Below the pieces are notes generated by a model. The model ran no database searches. It was not told the origin of the DNA and worked only from the letters and a program-made list of their open reading frames with translations. From contig CM012955.1 of NCBI GenBank assembly GCA_000181795.3, positions 1,570,954 through 1,634,953 on the forward strand: a stretch of 64,000 bases of DNA, in the 5' to 3' direction. Origin of the DNA: Trichinella spiralis (taxonomy: Eukaryota > Nematoda > Enoplea > Trichinellida > Trichinellidae). Below are positions 1-12,400 of this stretch, one piece after another (position 1 is the first letter of the stretch; each line of letters starts with the position of its first letter). A program made the position numbers and the translations under genes.

Positions 1-430
1 AAAAAAATTTTTTTTTTTTTAGGGGGGGGGAAAAAAAGGAAAAAACCCCCGGGGGAAAAAAAAAAAAAAAAGGGGGGGGGTTTTTTGGGCCGTTTTAAAA
101 AAACCGTTGGGAAAAAAAATTTTTTTTTAAAATTTTTTTCCCAAAAGGGCCCCAAAAAAGAAAGGAAAAATTGGGTTTTCCCCCAAACCCCCCAAAAAAT
201 TTTCCCCCGGGCCAACCCCATTTTTCAAGGGAATTCCCCCCCTTTAAAAGGGGAAAAAATTTTTTTTTTTTTCCCAAAATTTCAACCCCTTCTGGGAACT
301 TTTTTCAGGGGGATTTCCCAGGGGGGGGGGGGGTTCCTGGGGTTTTAAAAGATAGGGCCCCGGGGCAACCTTTTGGGGGCTTTTTTTTTTGGCCACGTAC
401 CGCGTTTTGTTTGGGCGGGGAACCTTCCAG
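1..430. other. Homopolymer-rich, probably artefactual contig end
   Basis: The first 430 bases are almost entirely runs of 3 to 15 identical bases (A, T, G and C runs following one another). At about 430 the sequence changes abruptly to ordinary AT-rich DNA. Open frames of 60-89 codons exist here but translate to runs of Lys, Phe, Pro and Gly. I read this as low-quality or homopolymer-inflated sequence at a contig end, not as genes. Confidence 0.8.
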
Positions 431-492
431 AACCTATTAATTTTTCATAATTTAGCATATATGAAATACAAAATATGCAAGCATACATATGC

Positions 493-955
493 AAAAAAGT
501 AAAACTTTATACAGGATTTTAACAAAGTCCAAATAAAAAGGAACGAAAATGAAATGTGAAACAAATAAGCAAATGGTTTGGCTTCGTTGATTTTTATAAC
601 AAATCTATCATTGTTTTACCTATAAAAAGGAATTCATTTAACAAGGGTTGTTCCTGCTTTTCATTTAAATACCAAAAATTTTTAAATTAAAATTCTTTGT
701 TCGGAGAAGTTTTTGATTGGCTGCAATTTAGAGATAAGAATTGTACACAATTATCCGATTTGGAAGTTATTTTCGTGCAATATGTCAGTCATTTTATAAT
801 AAAAATTCCAAGTGCTGAAATCGGCAGCTTTATCAAATTTCTCAAAAAAATTATTGATTTCGGGTTTTCATAATTTACATACCTTTAACTGGCACAAAAC
901 TGTTTGCTCTTAACACAAAATTATTTAACAATACGATGTAGTTTCTGAGATGTTC
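493..955 (+). repeat. Diverged direct duplication, copy 1
   Basis: Matches 1764-2225 along its whole length in the same order and orientation. Shared blocks include a 'ttaacaaagtc.aaataaaaagga' type stretch, 'ttgttcctg.ttttcattta', 'tattttcgtgcaatatg.cagtc', 'tttatcaaatttctcaaaaaa' and a terminal 'gtagtttctga'. The copies are about 1.27 kb apart and clearly diverged. On the minus strand both copies begin with a similar short reading-frame end (QKL-x-x-IVK then stop), so the unit may be a decayed gene 3' end plus downstream DNA. Confidence 0.75.
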
Positions 956-1763
956 GGAATAATGTCCACTGTGGATACTGGTGAATTTCTCTAAAGTTTC
1001 GAACAAATACCATGCATGAGCCCAATAATGTAACATAAATTGTGAATTTATTTAATTTTATAGCTTTTGTAATGAATTTCAACTCTGGGCGACTACATAT
1101 TATAGTAATTATGCAAATCGCCATTGCATCGTTGTTGCTTAACGAAATTAATTTCAAATATTCACAAATGTGCCATATATCATGACTTTAATAATTGAAA
1201 AAGACGGTAAACGGGATTGGATGCAATGAAATGTTTACTTTTCAGCAAAGTAAACAGTTACAACGCTTTCGTTTTGATTCGATGCAATTAATGATTACTT
1301 AACAGTTATAATTTCAGAAATTCAAAAAAAGCGGTAAAATGGTAGAAATCTCATAAGTTCGATATCAAAAATGTCTCATGTGCAGAAATTGACAATCTCT
1401 GCTTCCGTTTAAAACAGTTACTGATGGGCGACTTCCCTAAGCATTAAAATAGGCAGTACCTCAAGTTTAGAGCCCATCTATTCCACAACTAACCGGCAGT
1501 TTATGGTCACAATCTCCAAAAAAACATTTTTTCTATCAATATGAAGCTGTAACAATGAAAAAAAGTCAAAAATTTGAAAACGAATTTTTCGTTGATTTTC
1601 GCAAAAGCAACCAAGTCTCTAGCCCACGAAATTTTGCAATTTTCGAGAAAAATGTTTTTCAACAAAAATTAAAGAAATTGATTTTTATCGGTACAAAATT
1701 ATTCCCTAACTATTATAAACATATCTGGACGGCTGGCGATTGCGGATTTCTTGAGATATACAC

Positions 1764-2225
1764 AAAAAAGTGAAACTTAATATAGGAATTTAACAAAGTC
1801 GAAATAAAAAGGAATAAAAATTAAAAGTAAAATAAATGTGCATACTGAACAATGTCTTTAATTTTTGTTGCGAAGTTATCAATGTTTTCCACCGAAAAAA
1901 GAACTGTATTTTAATAAGAATTGTTCCTGATTTTCATTTATGCAACAGGAACTTTCAAAATTAAATGCGTTTGTCTACTGAATTTTAATTTACTTTCCAC
2001 ACACATTTCAGAGATCAAGAGATCACATTAGACAGCTATTTTCGTGCAATATGCCAGTCTTTTTATTCTATAAATTTCAAATGCTCTAACCTGCAAATTT
2101 ATCAAATTTCTCAAAAAAGCATCGATTGAGGGTTATTGAAACTTTTCATACCTATAATCGGCACACAGTTGCTTGCAATATTCATAAAATTATTTCACAA
2201 TAGGCCGTAGTTTCTGATAAGCATG
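1764..2225 (+). repeat. Diverged direct duplication, copy 2
   Basis: Second copy of the 493-955 unit; same block order and orientation, with many substitutions and small length changes. It is not a microsatellite and has no visible terminal repeats or target-site duplication, so I can only call it an old segmental or dispersed duplication of unknown family. Confidence 0.75.
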
Positions 2226-2689
2226 GAGCGATTTTCGTCTAAAAGTATGCTTTTTTAAATTTTATATTTGTTTTTTATACCTGTTAAAATGATAATTTCA
2301 GAGTTGAATTGCGAATGTCTGAACAAGCTTTGCAGTAGTTCTCCGATCGATTTGTCATTATTTGGGAAAGAAAGTTTTCTCGAGAATGGAAATTTTTTGA
2401 GAAAATTTATTCGAGACGACAGAGCTTTTCATCATTTCTCGCTTTTTCTTCTTTTTATTTATGTAAAATAGCAGATGCTGATGAGATATGCATATATTTT
2501 TTGCAAAAAATTGGACACATGATATGCACATACAAAAAAATAATACACGACCGTGTTGGTTGATGACTCATTCGAAGCAGTTGCGCGAGGGTTTGGGCTG
2601 GTGAAGTGATTTATGAAAATTTCAAGAGTGGATGGATTGTAGGTTGAATGCATTTTGAGAAATGCAGTTGAGTAGGAAAAGTTCAACGT

Positions 2690-3460
2690 TCACAGGTTCG
2701 TTTCATGAGGATAACGACGAAGCGGGAGGGCGCATTCGCCGGGCAACGCAAGTGAACGTGGACGTTCCAATGGTCCTAGAATGTAGTCGATCCGTTCTCG
2801 ACTGCAACAACGATTCGACTGCTTGGAACTGGAACCAGACGAAGAAAATGCGCTGTCGCTTGTGGTCTTTTCTTCCACACCGGTCAATTCACAGTCATAT
2901 TCAGCAATTGGACCCATAACTCGTTCGACACGCTCTGGTTCCGGTAAATGGTCAGAGCCGTGCAACCGTTCGGACGACAACCAATTCTTAAGTCTCAGCG
3001 CCAACGGTACTGCTCCACCGGACAGACGTTCGATAAAACGGCTGCGCGTTGGCGAGCAGAAATCGCCCATCGAATGCGGTCTAGAGCTGACGTTGAACGA
3101 TTTTTTCTTTCTCAATCTCACGAAGCGACTTTTGGAAAATTCATCCTCAACGGGCGACAAACAACTCTGGCTGGAACGTTCAGCAGATTCACCACTTTGC
3201 ACACTGATGAATCCTGTCATTGGAGCGTGCGCAAGCACTTGTGGTGTACTCAGGATTGCCTTCATGTGTTTGGAACGTTCAATGGAACTTCCCAAATCGC
3301 TGGTCACCGACGACAGTGTACCTGTAGACTGTGCCCACTGTCGTGCTCTGTTCAATTCAGAACCACCTAGCCAGCTTAAATCGGTTGAAATTTTGTGCCC
3401 AATTCTGGCATCACTTGTCGACCGTCTACCGTACAAACCGAACACTTTCACGAATGAATT
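2690..3460 (-). CDS. Probable last coding exon of the kazrin gene
   Basis: An open frame of about 250 codons ending at 2690, in an otherwise stop-rich region. Composition is protein-like (Ser/Arg/Leu, with RLRKKKSF and RSRFIERLSGG segments) and GC is higher than the flanks. Two acceptors are possible: TTTTTAG at 3461 (no compatible donor phase in the SAM3 exon) or CGGTAG at 3426, which fits phase 2 from a donor at 3956. I see no family for this tail. It could be a kazrin C-terminal extension or the end of another minus-strand gene. Opposite-strand open frames of 140-213 codons overlap it and look like shadows. Confidence 0.6.
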   Translation of the reverse strand, partial: NSFVKVFGLYGRRSTSDARIGHKISTDLSWLGGSELNRARQWAQSTGTLSSVTSDLGSSIERSKHMKAILSTPQVLAHAPMTGFISVQSGESAERSSQSCLSPVEDEFSKSRFVRLRKKKSFNVSSRPHSMGDFCSPTRSRFIERLSGGAVPLALRLKNWLSSERLHGSDHLPEPERVERVMGPIAEYDCELTGVEEKTTSDSAFSSSGSSSKQSNRCCSRERIDYILGPLERPRSLALPGECALPLRRYPHETNL

Positions 3461-6400
3461 CTAAAAATTGTGTTTTAAAATTACAACCATACCAATCATC
3501 AACGAGAAGAGGCGAATCGAAAAATAAATAAATAAATAACGGCAAAATTTTTAAAGATCGTACTTTCACTGACTGATGACGAGTTCCGTTTGATTTATCG
3601 TTTGCAAATTCACTGATTACGCTTTGCAACTTGGCACTAGGCGATTCGCAGTTTCTGTACAATGACAACAAACGAACCCTTGAATAGAAACAAAGATTCT
3701 CATTGGCTCACCGAACATCATATTGTGTAGTAAATTGAATAATACTATTAAAAAAAATAATTATTATTATTATTATATTTAGTTTAAAGAAAAATTATAG
3801 TTTCTTTTTCTGCTTTAAAAACATTCAACAAGTCGAAGTTAGCATTATTAATGAAACAAAAATTAAGATGCTGTTCATAAAAGCGTATTTAGCGCAGTGT
3901 GGACAGCAAGTGCATGCAATATGCAAAATTAATGATTAATTATGACAAATTTGTACTTTTCCGCTGCAACAAGAGCTGAAAATTTCAACTGCAAATGACG
4001 TCTTGGCATCTGCTTGGAACTGGGAATACGAAGCACTTCGGCAAATTGAGTAAAGCCGAAAGAAGAGTCGAGAATGAACAACGCACCGTGCACTCCTGAC
4101 TGACGTAAGTTATCTGCATATTCTGCCAAATCAATCTGCTGAACCCATTTGATTACACGTTCGTTAGTCCACCACAGTAAATGGCTGTCTTGATTGACGC
4201 TTTCAGAGCGATTTTTCGTCAACAACTACGTGAAACAAAATACTACACATTTATACATAAATTAAACATTAAAATAATACAAGTGCAGTTATGCATAAAA
4301 TTATCCATAAATTAATAATATTCCACATTAATAATTTAAATATGCAATAGTTTACTTTTAGAAAAAGCTCTGCTGTGCATGCATAATATTTTTACCTTGA
4401 CATCAAATTGTGTCATCCGTAATGTTTCAATGCCTGCTAATATGGCTGCCTGGTGTAAGCGCTTGGTTACTGAAAGATGCTTTACAAGATGCTTCTTCTG
4501 CAAAGCGTTCAACACACGGCCATCTACGAGATTATTCAAAAATAAGTTTGAATACTGAGGCAGTCCAATCGATGGCAAGAAAGTATTTCCAATGTAATGG
4601 TGAGTCATCTCTTTTATACACGGATACTTGCTGAAATAAGCAAACAACAGCACATTAATTTACACAAAATGAATATCCAATTTTTTGTCTTTTGTAAAAA
4701 AAAACTCAACAGCTGTGACGTTAACAATGGTAGTGGGTAATTGAATGACAGAAGGTGAAGAAGCATTGAATTGAAGCTTCATTTACTGACTGATTTGTTT
4801 CAGCTTGACCGACAATAATGTCACTTAATATCACCATCTAATTGAATAACATTTCAACGTGGCTTAATTTCACAATACCATTTCAGCGCTATCTCTATTA
4901 CAGCATCATTAGTAGATGAATATCTAATACAAATGCTAAAGCAGCGGCTGACCAACCACTGAGCACAATTTCAAATATAACTTCTTTTGGTGTAATTCAA
5001 TTTCGCCTAGCTACTGAATCGCATTTCTGTAACAAATAAAACAGATCCTCTTTATGATCCTTTACATTGGAAAATCGATTAATTTTATCGAAAAAATCTG
5101 TTTTCCAAATATCTTTATGAATCCCTGGGGTAATGTTATGTTGGAAAAATTTTTGCAAACGTTTCAACAAACATGTGTGCAACATATAAAATGCTATTTT
5201 TACAAACAAAAATGCTTCACAAATAAATTCACTTGATGCAATGCGAGAAATAAAAAAAAATTCTTATTACCATAAAGAAGGCACACGATATTCATCCAAG
5301 GCTAAACGTAATTTTTTCTTGTGCATCGGGTTCGCAATACCAAGAGTGTTTTCCATTTCGAAATCGGAAAGTTCAGCAAGAGCTTTACCACTTTTCACAT
5401 TTGACTCAAACGCTTTCACATAATGAATCATGCCCATTTCCAGTCTCAACCATGCAGTGATGTGAGCCAACTTCCACTGGCTCAACGGCATGCTTCTCGC
5501 TCTCAGCAAGTAATCGGCCCTTTCGGCCAAATTCAATTCTTGTGTAATGGGATCATGCTCTGAGAGGATTTCAACAAATTGTATTAAAAAAAAAGAAAAA
5601 TCCTACTTCACGCGTAACAACTATTTTACCGGAAAAAGAATCTAACGATTCGCAAACTTTCGCTTTGCTTTTCGCAAAGTGCAGCAATTTGGAAAGCCGG
5701 TTGCCGTTGTCTTCAGCGTGGGCATCTTTGCGACTGCGGCATCGTCGAAATGAATATGCAAATGGAATTCGTTCAAAAGCAGCACCGCTGTCTTTCAATG
5801 TCGATTCTGAGCTAGATTTCAAATGTTGCGAAAATGCGCCACCGTTTGCCAAAAAATGCGGCTCTTCTGAATCAGTCACCGGAGACGATTCATCATCACT
5901 TTGGACAGCCACACTGCCCAGTGAAACAGAATTCGCCCCTTCGCAGTTGTACACCGTTTTGCCGGTAAGAAGTAAAAATCGACCCTGCATCTAAACGAAA
6001 AAATGTTTTACAAATACAGAAAATCAAAAAAAAATTATCATATACTTCTTTTAAGCTGGCCTGAAGCCTGGAATTTTCTTGCTGCTCTTTAGTCAAGTCT
6101 TGCTTTTGAGCACTGAGCTGCTGATTAGCTTTCGACAATTGTTCCGTTGCTTTGCTATATTCCGCTTCCAGCTTTTGCTTTTCCCACAATAGCTGGAAAA
6201 TGTTAACAAAATTATATTATTAAATACACGTCATTGTTGAACGTTGCATCACTGAACAATGAACAAATAAATGTGACTAATTCTTCGATCAACAAATGCT
6301 AAATTTGAGCATCCATTTTTAAAAATTCAACACAAATCAGCAAAACAGTAGTGAAAATTTTTCATACTCTGAATAAGAAGACAATGAAAATCAAATTTAT

Positions 6401-9400
6401 TATTGTAATAATGAATAAAATTTTCAAATCTTAATGCAAGTCGTTTTGATTTAACAAATGCTCCAATCAACAATTCAGTCAACAAACAATCACATTTGCA
6501 AAATATGTCATGCTAAATTTTAATATTTCAATAGTATCTATTTATTGATGCTTGATAGCAAAATTAATTGTTCAATCAAATTTAACTTTGATAAAAGTTA
6601 TCAGCCACTACTTACTACTCGGGCAATAATTTGAAGAGAAAAAACATGTCAATACAATAATAATCCCGGTAAAAGTTTCCAAAAAAAAACTTTCTTTGCA
6701 AAGCAGAATAATAAAATACATGTAAAAAGCCGCAGAAACAAGAACTGAAATTTCAACATTAAAATTTCTATTTTCAAATTTTTAAATTAAATGTGAATAT
6801 TTGTTCTAGCTTAAAAATTGTCAGATTTTTTGTTATATTTGAATTTGAAAAACAACGCAATCCCACGTCAAAGCACCTAATCCTGATTGATAAAAAAAAA
6901 TAGCAGCATAGTGAAGAATAATGTTGATTGTGAAATGCAAGTGATAAAAAATGCATATAAATAAATTTTGAAAAAAAATCGAAACCCTATCCCCACCCCG
7001 TCTATAACATGCATACCTGCTTTGTTTGCATGTCACTTTCTTGTACTCTTTGTTCCAAAGTGCGAACAAACTCTTTAATATGACTTTCCTTTTTTTCCAA
7101 AGCGTCGCAAAGCTCTTTCATTTGATTGAACAATTCTGCTTTTTCGTGTCTCAACCTTTTCTGATCGGCTTGTGTTGCTAAAATTAAAAATTTTTGAAAA
7201 AATGACATTTACACATTCACGCAGTGGAATTTATTTATTTGAATACCAAAAAGAGCTTCTCTAGCTTGTAACAATTCGTGTTGCAATTCAGCAATGTTTG
7301 CACAAATTTGTTCATTTGGATTTATACTGCTTTTCAATCGACAAATGTCATCTGCTGCTGCTGCTGCTGCTGCTGTTGCTGTTGCTGTTGCCGTTGTTGC
7401 TGCTGTTTCTGTTGAATTCATTAAATTGCCTTCTTTTTTAAGCAAAAATATTTGCCTTTGTAAAAGTCTCAGTTCAGCTTTTAAATGAGCATTTTCATCA
7501 CACAGGCAATAAATTTTTCTTTCCAATTCGTGTTCTGAAATAGCAAACGAATATTTTGTTTCCAATTTTCTCTCTTAAATTTCAAAAAGCTGCTCAACAA
7601 TGCTCAAACAAATTAATAAATGAGAGACGGTTGATGTACGAATTCTGACTTATATATATACATTTTTCTTTCATCCAACTATTTATCATTAAACATTGCT
7701 CGTTTTTCGTCATTATAAAATTATTATTAATTTTTACAAAATGACAGCTTTTGATAGATATGGCATCATTTCTTATGAAAATCAAATCTTCAAATTTATA
7801 CCTTCTTTCTTATTATGTTGAGACTGGTCACGGTTCAGTGATTGAAATAGGTTCAAGAAATGATCAATCAGTGCAATATAAGTTTTTCCAATCCTAATAA
7901 TCTAGTACGACCTTGAGCATTTGTTTTCAGTCCGTCAGCAAAAAGCAAGCGGATGTGACAGGCATTGTATGCCTGCCTTATGCAGAGACGATGGTGACTC
8001 AGGAACAATTTGGGCCAAACAGAACACCGTTGTCGACAACAACAACAACAACTACCAAGCATTTATTCCTATATTCAATTTACTACCAACTTCTCTCGAC
8101 AACATACGTATCACTTGATACAATGTTATAGATGAAATGTTTTTATTTGCTAATTTTTATTTCTTTTTTTTTATTCAGAAATTTTTGTAAAATAAAATTA
8201 TCAAATGCAATACAATTTGTTCAATAATCTCAGTAATGAGTCATACGTGTTGCAATTTTTACTCTCAGTCATAGGAAACAATTGCGCCAGCTTCAATACA
8301 CCCACACAATTAAACAATAAATTCTAAAGCAGCAAGCAAGCAAGCAAGCAAGAAAAGCACTCTTTTTAAACAATTTAACTAAACTAAAAGTTGTTCAGTA
8401 AATACGATCAATGAAAAAGCAAGTTTATCATTAAAAGCTAAGCTCTAAATTTATCTTATTTGTAATCAGACTTGTCAAAATTTGCAGTTAACAAAGGAAA
8501 TTGAAAAGCGAACAGCTTTTATCATCATTTTCCACAATAATGAGAGAAAAATACAAAAAATGAGAAAATCTTAAATTTTAATCATTCTGAGATTCTGAGA
8601 GAGAAAGAGAGAAAGTTGTTCAAGTTCATCTCTTCCATTATCGATGTGATCAGTAATAAATATTGCCGCTGCTAGTGCTGCTCATTTGTAATAAATAAAA
8701 TAAATAATGAATTGCATTTAAATTTGACCTACGAGAAGAAGAAAACGTTTTTTTTCTGCTTGATTGAAGCTGAAACAGCAATCGCATATTAAAAATATCA
8801 TTCAGAGTAGTAATGCGAAAGTAAAGTCCGCAGTAACGATGACCACCGGTTTTCAAAATTTGCGTCTCCAATGATAGCTATTGATGACTTAGAAATAAAT
8901 CTCTCTCGTTCTCTCTCTCTCTGTGTGTAGGTGTTGTTTGAATAAAACTGAACATGTGAAGTGATAATTTCAGTCACTTGGCGGACGAAAAATGTGCCTT
9001 CTCACAGCATGAACAGGAAGGATTAACGCACCCCCCCCCTGTGGACAAGTTCATCGTAGGTGTCGATTGTCGAAAAAAGAAAGACATCAAATGTAGAACA
9101 CACAATATATATATTTGTGAAAAGAAAGCTTGTTCCTTCTTTTCGTTTTTTTCCCCTCTTTGTTATTTCAAAAAGTGCCAAACTTACAATGACCCTGGCA
9201 AGATGATTTTAACTATGCTGTGCAGTGCGGTGAAGAAGAGATACATCGAAAATGGGGGAAGGGGTGGTGGGGGAGAGGGGTAGCCTGCAACTACTGAGTT
9301 GAAAACAGATAACTAACTAATTAATCAAAAAAAAAGAAAAAAGAAAAACAATCACCTTCCATCAATGCTCATATTGAGCAGTATAGATGAAAAGAAAAAC

Positions 9401-12400
9401 ACTTACCCTGTGAATTCATGTCTGATTCTGGAGGTGAATCGCTGATCATCATACTTTCTTCCAAATCGTCCACGCGACGTTTGGCAAAAGCGACTTCTTT
9501 TCGCAATGAGTTCAACTGATTATGACATCGATTGATTTCTCGATTTAGATGAGTATTGAAGAGATAATTGTCGCTAGCCTAAATGGGTTCAATCAATGAA
9601 CATTGTGCTGCATTTGGTTAGGACGGATTTGTTCAGATGGATGAGCGTCTGAACTTTTTTGCCCGTCAACACGACGGCATTTTAAAATAAGCAAGCAAGC
9701 AAAGATCAAAACAAAAAGGTGTATTCTTATAGCCGATGTCTGAACTTCTGAAACTAGACCTTTAAGCTCGCCGATCAGAGAAAAAGCATGCTTATTAGTA
9801 GTAAACGAGTAGTCACTATTTGAGCAACACTAGTTAAGCTGAGTGTGGTGTAGTTTAAAAAGAAACAGCAAATGCAGTTGCAGTCGAAACAGCAGGCAAA
9901 ATTTCGAGACGAACTCGCGTCCGCTGTTGCTGCCATTGCAAACGTTTGACGCTTTCCTATAGCTTCTGTTCAGCCACGGCATTTCTTTTATCTAGCCTTC
10001 AAGCATCCGACTGACCATCATGGCACATCTCCTCCTCGATTATATGACGGCGCCAAGCTATTGCAAGAGCGGCTGCTTAAGTTATCTGTCAGCTGCGCTG
10101 CCTATGCAAAAGTATCTTTTGCTTATTTGTCAAACGCCGTTGAAACGTCTCCGCTTCTTCGCGCATGCTATACTAACGGTAACAAATGGCCGTCAATGCT
10201 ACTGATCCTTCTAGGTCAAAACGCCGCCTACTGCTGTTGACCGCGTGACTTTGAAAATCGAATAAAAAGCTAATAGAAAAGATGTCGACGGAAGAAAAAG
10301 CGAGAAAGAGAGAGAGAGAGAGGGGGAGGGGGGGGGAGGGAGAGGGAAAGCAAAGGAAAAGAACGAAAAGCAACTTGGTCAGGAAAAGAAGGTTTGCCGT
10401 AAGTGCACGTTATGGCTTTTCATAGCTGATGAATTAACTATTCATTATGCAGAGACAGTTGTTCTTGAAATGACAATGACAGCTCACCACCACGGCTAAT
10501 CTGTTGATCGTAAATCTTATTCGGCGCCGGTTCTGTCGATGAGTCAGTCACACACACGCACACACAAGAAAAACGCCAACATATAAAATGTTTCTTTTCT
10601 TTCAACAGCTACTTTTACAGCACGTCCCATTTTTCGCGTCATTTAAATATTTTTAAACTGTTTCCACTATACAGCTGATGATAAGAGATGTCAACACTAT
10701 GCGCATGTTTCTCTCTTTCTCTCTCGATGTATATATATATTGCAGATTGAAAATAGTAGGAAAAAAAAGAAAATTCTGAATGCTTGATTTTTTGAAACGT
10801 GATAATATTTTTTTTGTTCACTTTCAAAAGAAAGATGTGATGAAAAAAAATAGCAAAAAAAAGAAAATTTGTTGAAAAGTGCATTCCACAGAAACAGAAA
10901 AATAAAAATGAACAATGATCAGGGCATGTGGGAAACAAAAAAAAACAAAAAAGAAAAAATACTTCAAATCTGTTTTAAAAAATACACGCCATAATTCGCA
11001 ATTTTATAATATTAATTATTATTCAGGAAAAAATAGCATAAGAAAATGCACATGTGTTATAGTGTGAAGAGGAAAAGAAAACAGCGAGATATGTGTGAGC
11101 AACTGTAGTGAGGAATTTTTGCTGCGTGTCAATAGAGCTATATGTTGTTTACATTTGTTCAATAGCAATGCGTTGGCTTGCTATTTCTCAAGCTTTCGCT
11201 TTCGTCTTCACTAAATACAACAACTACATAACAATATTGTACAATAAATTTGATTTAATTGCATGGAAAAAAAATCTAACCAATGAAAATTTCATTGTTC
11301 GATAGAATTGTTTTCCAAAATAATTTTCCCCAATCCATGCATATCATTTGTGAAAGCCATTTGCATAGATGCTTTAACGAAAATATAACGTGTTCATTTT
11401 CAAGAAAATCACCCATATGAGCAGTAACAATTTTCTCCTTTAATATAATGTAAAGTGCAACATATGACATATTGTTTGAAGATATTTAAAAATTAGTTAT
11501 AAATTCAAAGAAGATAAGAATTATTGGCATATTTAGTAATGATATTTTAAAATAACTCAACGCTTGGCTTAAAATTTAACTCCATTGAACATATTCAAAA
11601 TAGAAATAAATAATTTAGAATTGCCAAATTGATTAATCTACTGCATAATGTGATTTGTGAAATGAAAAATTTTCAAACTGAACTCGACACTTCATTCATT
11701 ACACACGTATTATATTATAATTCTCATGAATAGCTATTATGAAATTTAAAACTAACACATTTGAAATATGAATGTACAAATGTAAATTGACAGCTTTGTA
11801 GTCGATTGAAATATATGATCAGCTTATGAAACATAAGATGCTTTTAAAGAAAACTAACGAGTTATTTTTAAACATACGTTATGAACATTCACAGCAAATT
11901 GTATAAAAAAATTAAAAATTGCAAATAAATATAATTTTAAAAAATAATATCAAATTATGACCGTGATGTCGATTTATTCATATGGAAGACATGAATTTTA
12001 CACCGAATGATTTCGAGTTGGAAAGCAAAAAATAGTGAGGACGCTAGTCTTGATTGTGTCGACAGCTTTGTGTAGCAGATGTGCATGCGCATTGTTCTTT
12101 TTATTTCTTTGCTTTCCATTTGAACAAATCACATGCTGCCCAAGATTGTCAGCTTGGTAATGCAGAAAGTATGAAAAAAGAAACTGAACCCCTTGAAATG
12201 ATTCTGCATTTTTTTGTTTTTTTCTTGTCAAATAAAACAATACATCTTTGATTTTATTATTATAATGAAATATAAAAAAAACTTCACATTTCAAATATTC
12301 TTATTCTCAATAGTAGTAGTTCATTTTAATTGCCCATGTCATCATCGTCATCGTCATCATCATCAGTAGACATTATTAGGTGAGCTTTGAAAAATTCCAC

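Larger units (their letters stand above)
431..2689. other. AT-rich intergenic DNA containing a diverged duplication; no gene seen
   Basis: No reading frame here has convincing protein-like content or splice context. The stretch holds the two copies of a diverged direct repeat (listed separately). The reverse complement of an AATAAA signal (TTTATT, near 2455) lies downstream of the kazrin stop and could serve as its poly(A) signal. Confidence 0.5.
7535..9406 (-). other. Kazrin intron 3
   Basis: Intron between the exon ending at 9407 (donor GTAAGT) and the one starting at 7534 (acceptor TTTCAG). It holds the AAGC repeat, a CT-rich run near 8900 and a G-rich block at 9254-9280. No further coding exon is needed, because codon phase closes directly across it. 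Confidence 0.75.

Noticed and set aside
2823-3464. 213-codon plus-strand open frame
   Set aside because: It overlaps the minus-strand kazrin exon. The minus frame has cleaner coding composition and splice context; I treat this as a shadow.
4225-5559. Liprin-beta as the identity of the three-SAM gene
   Set aside because: Liprin-beta SAM domains are related, but the YVKA...NVKSGK, HLVDGR-type and ADNL..SGVHGA blocks and the coiled-coil block before them match kazrin more closely.
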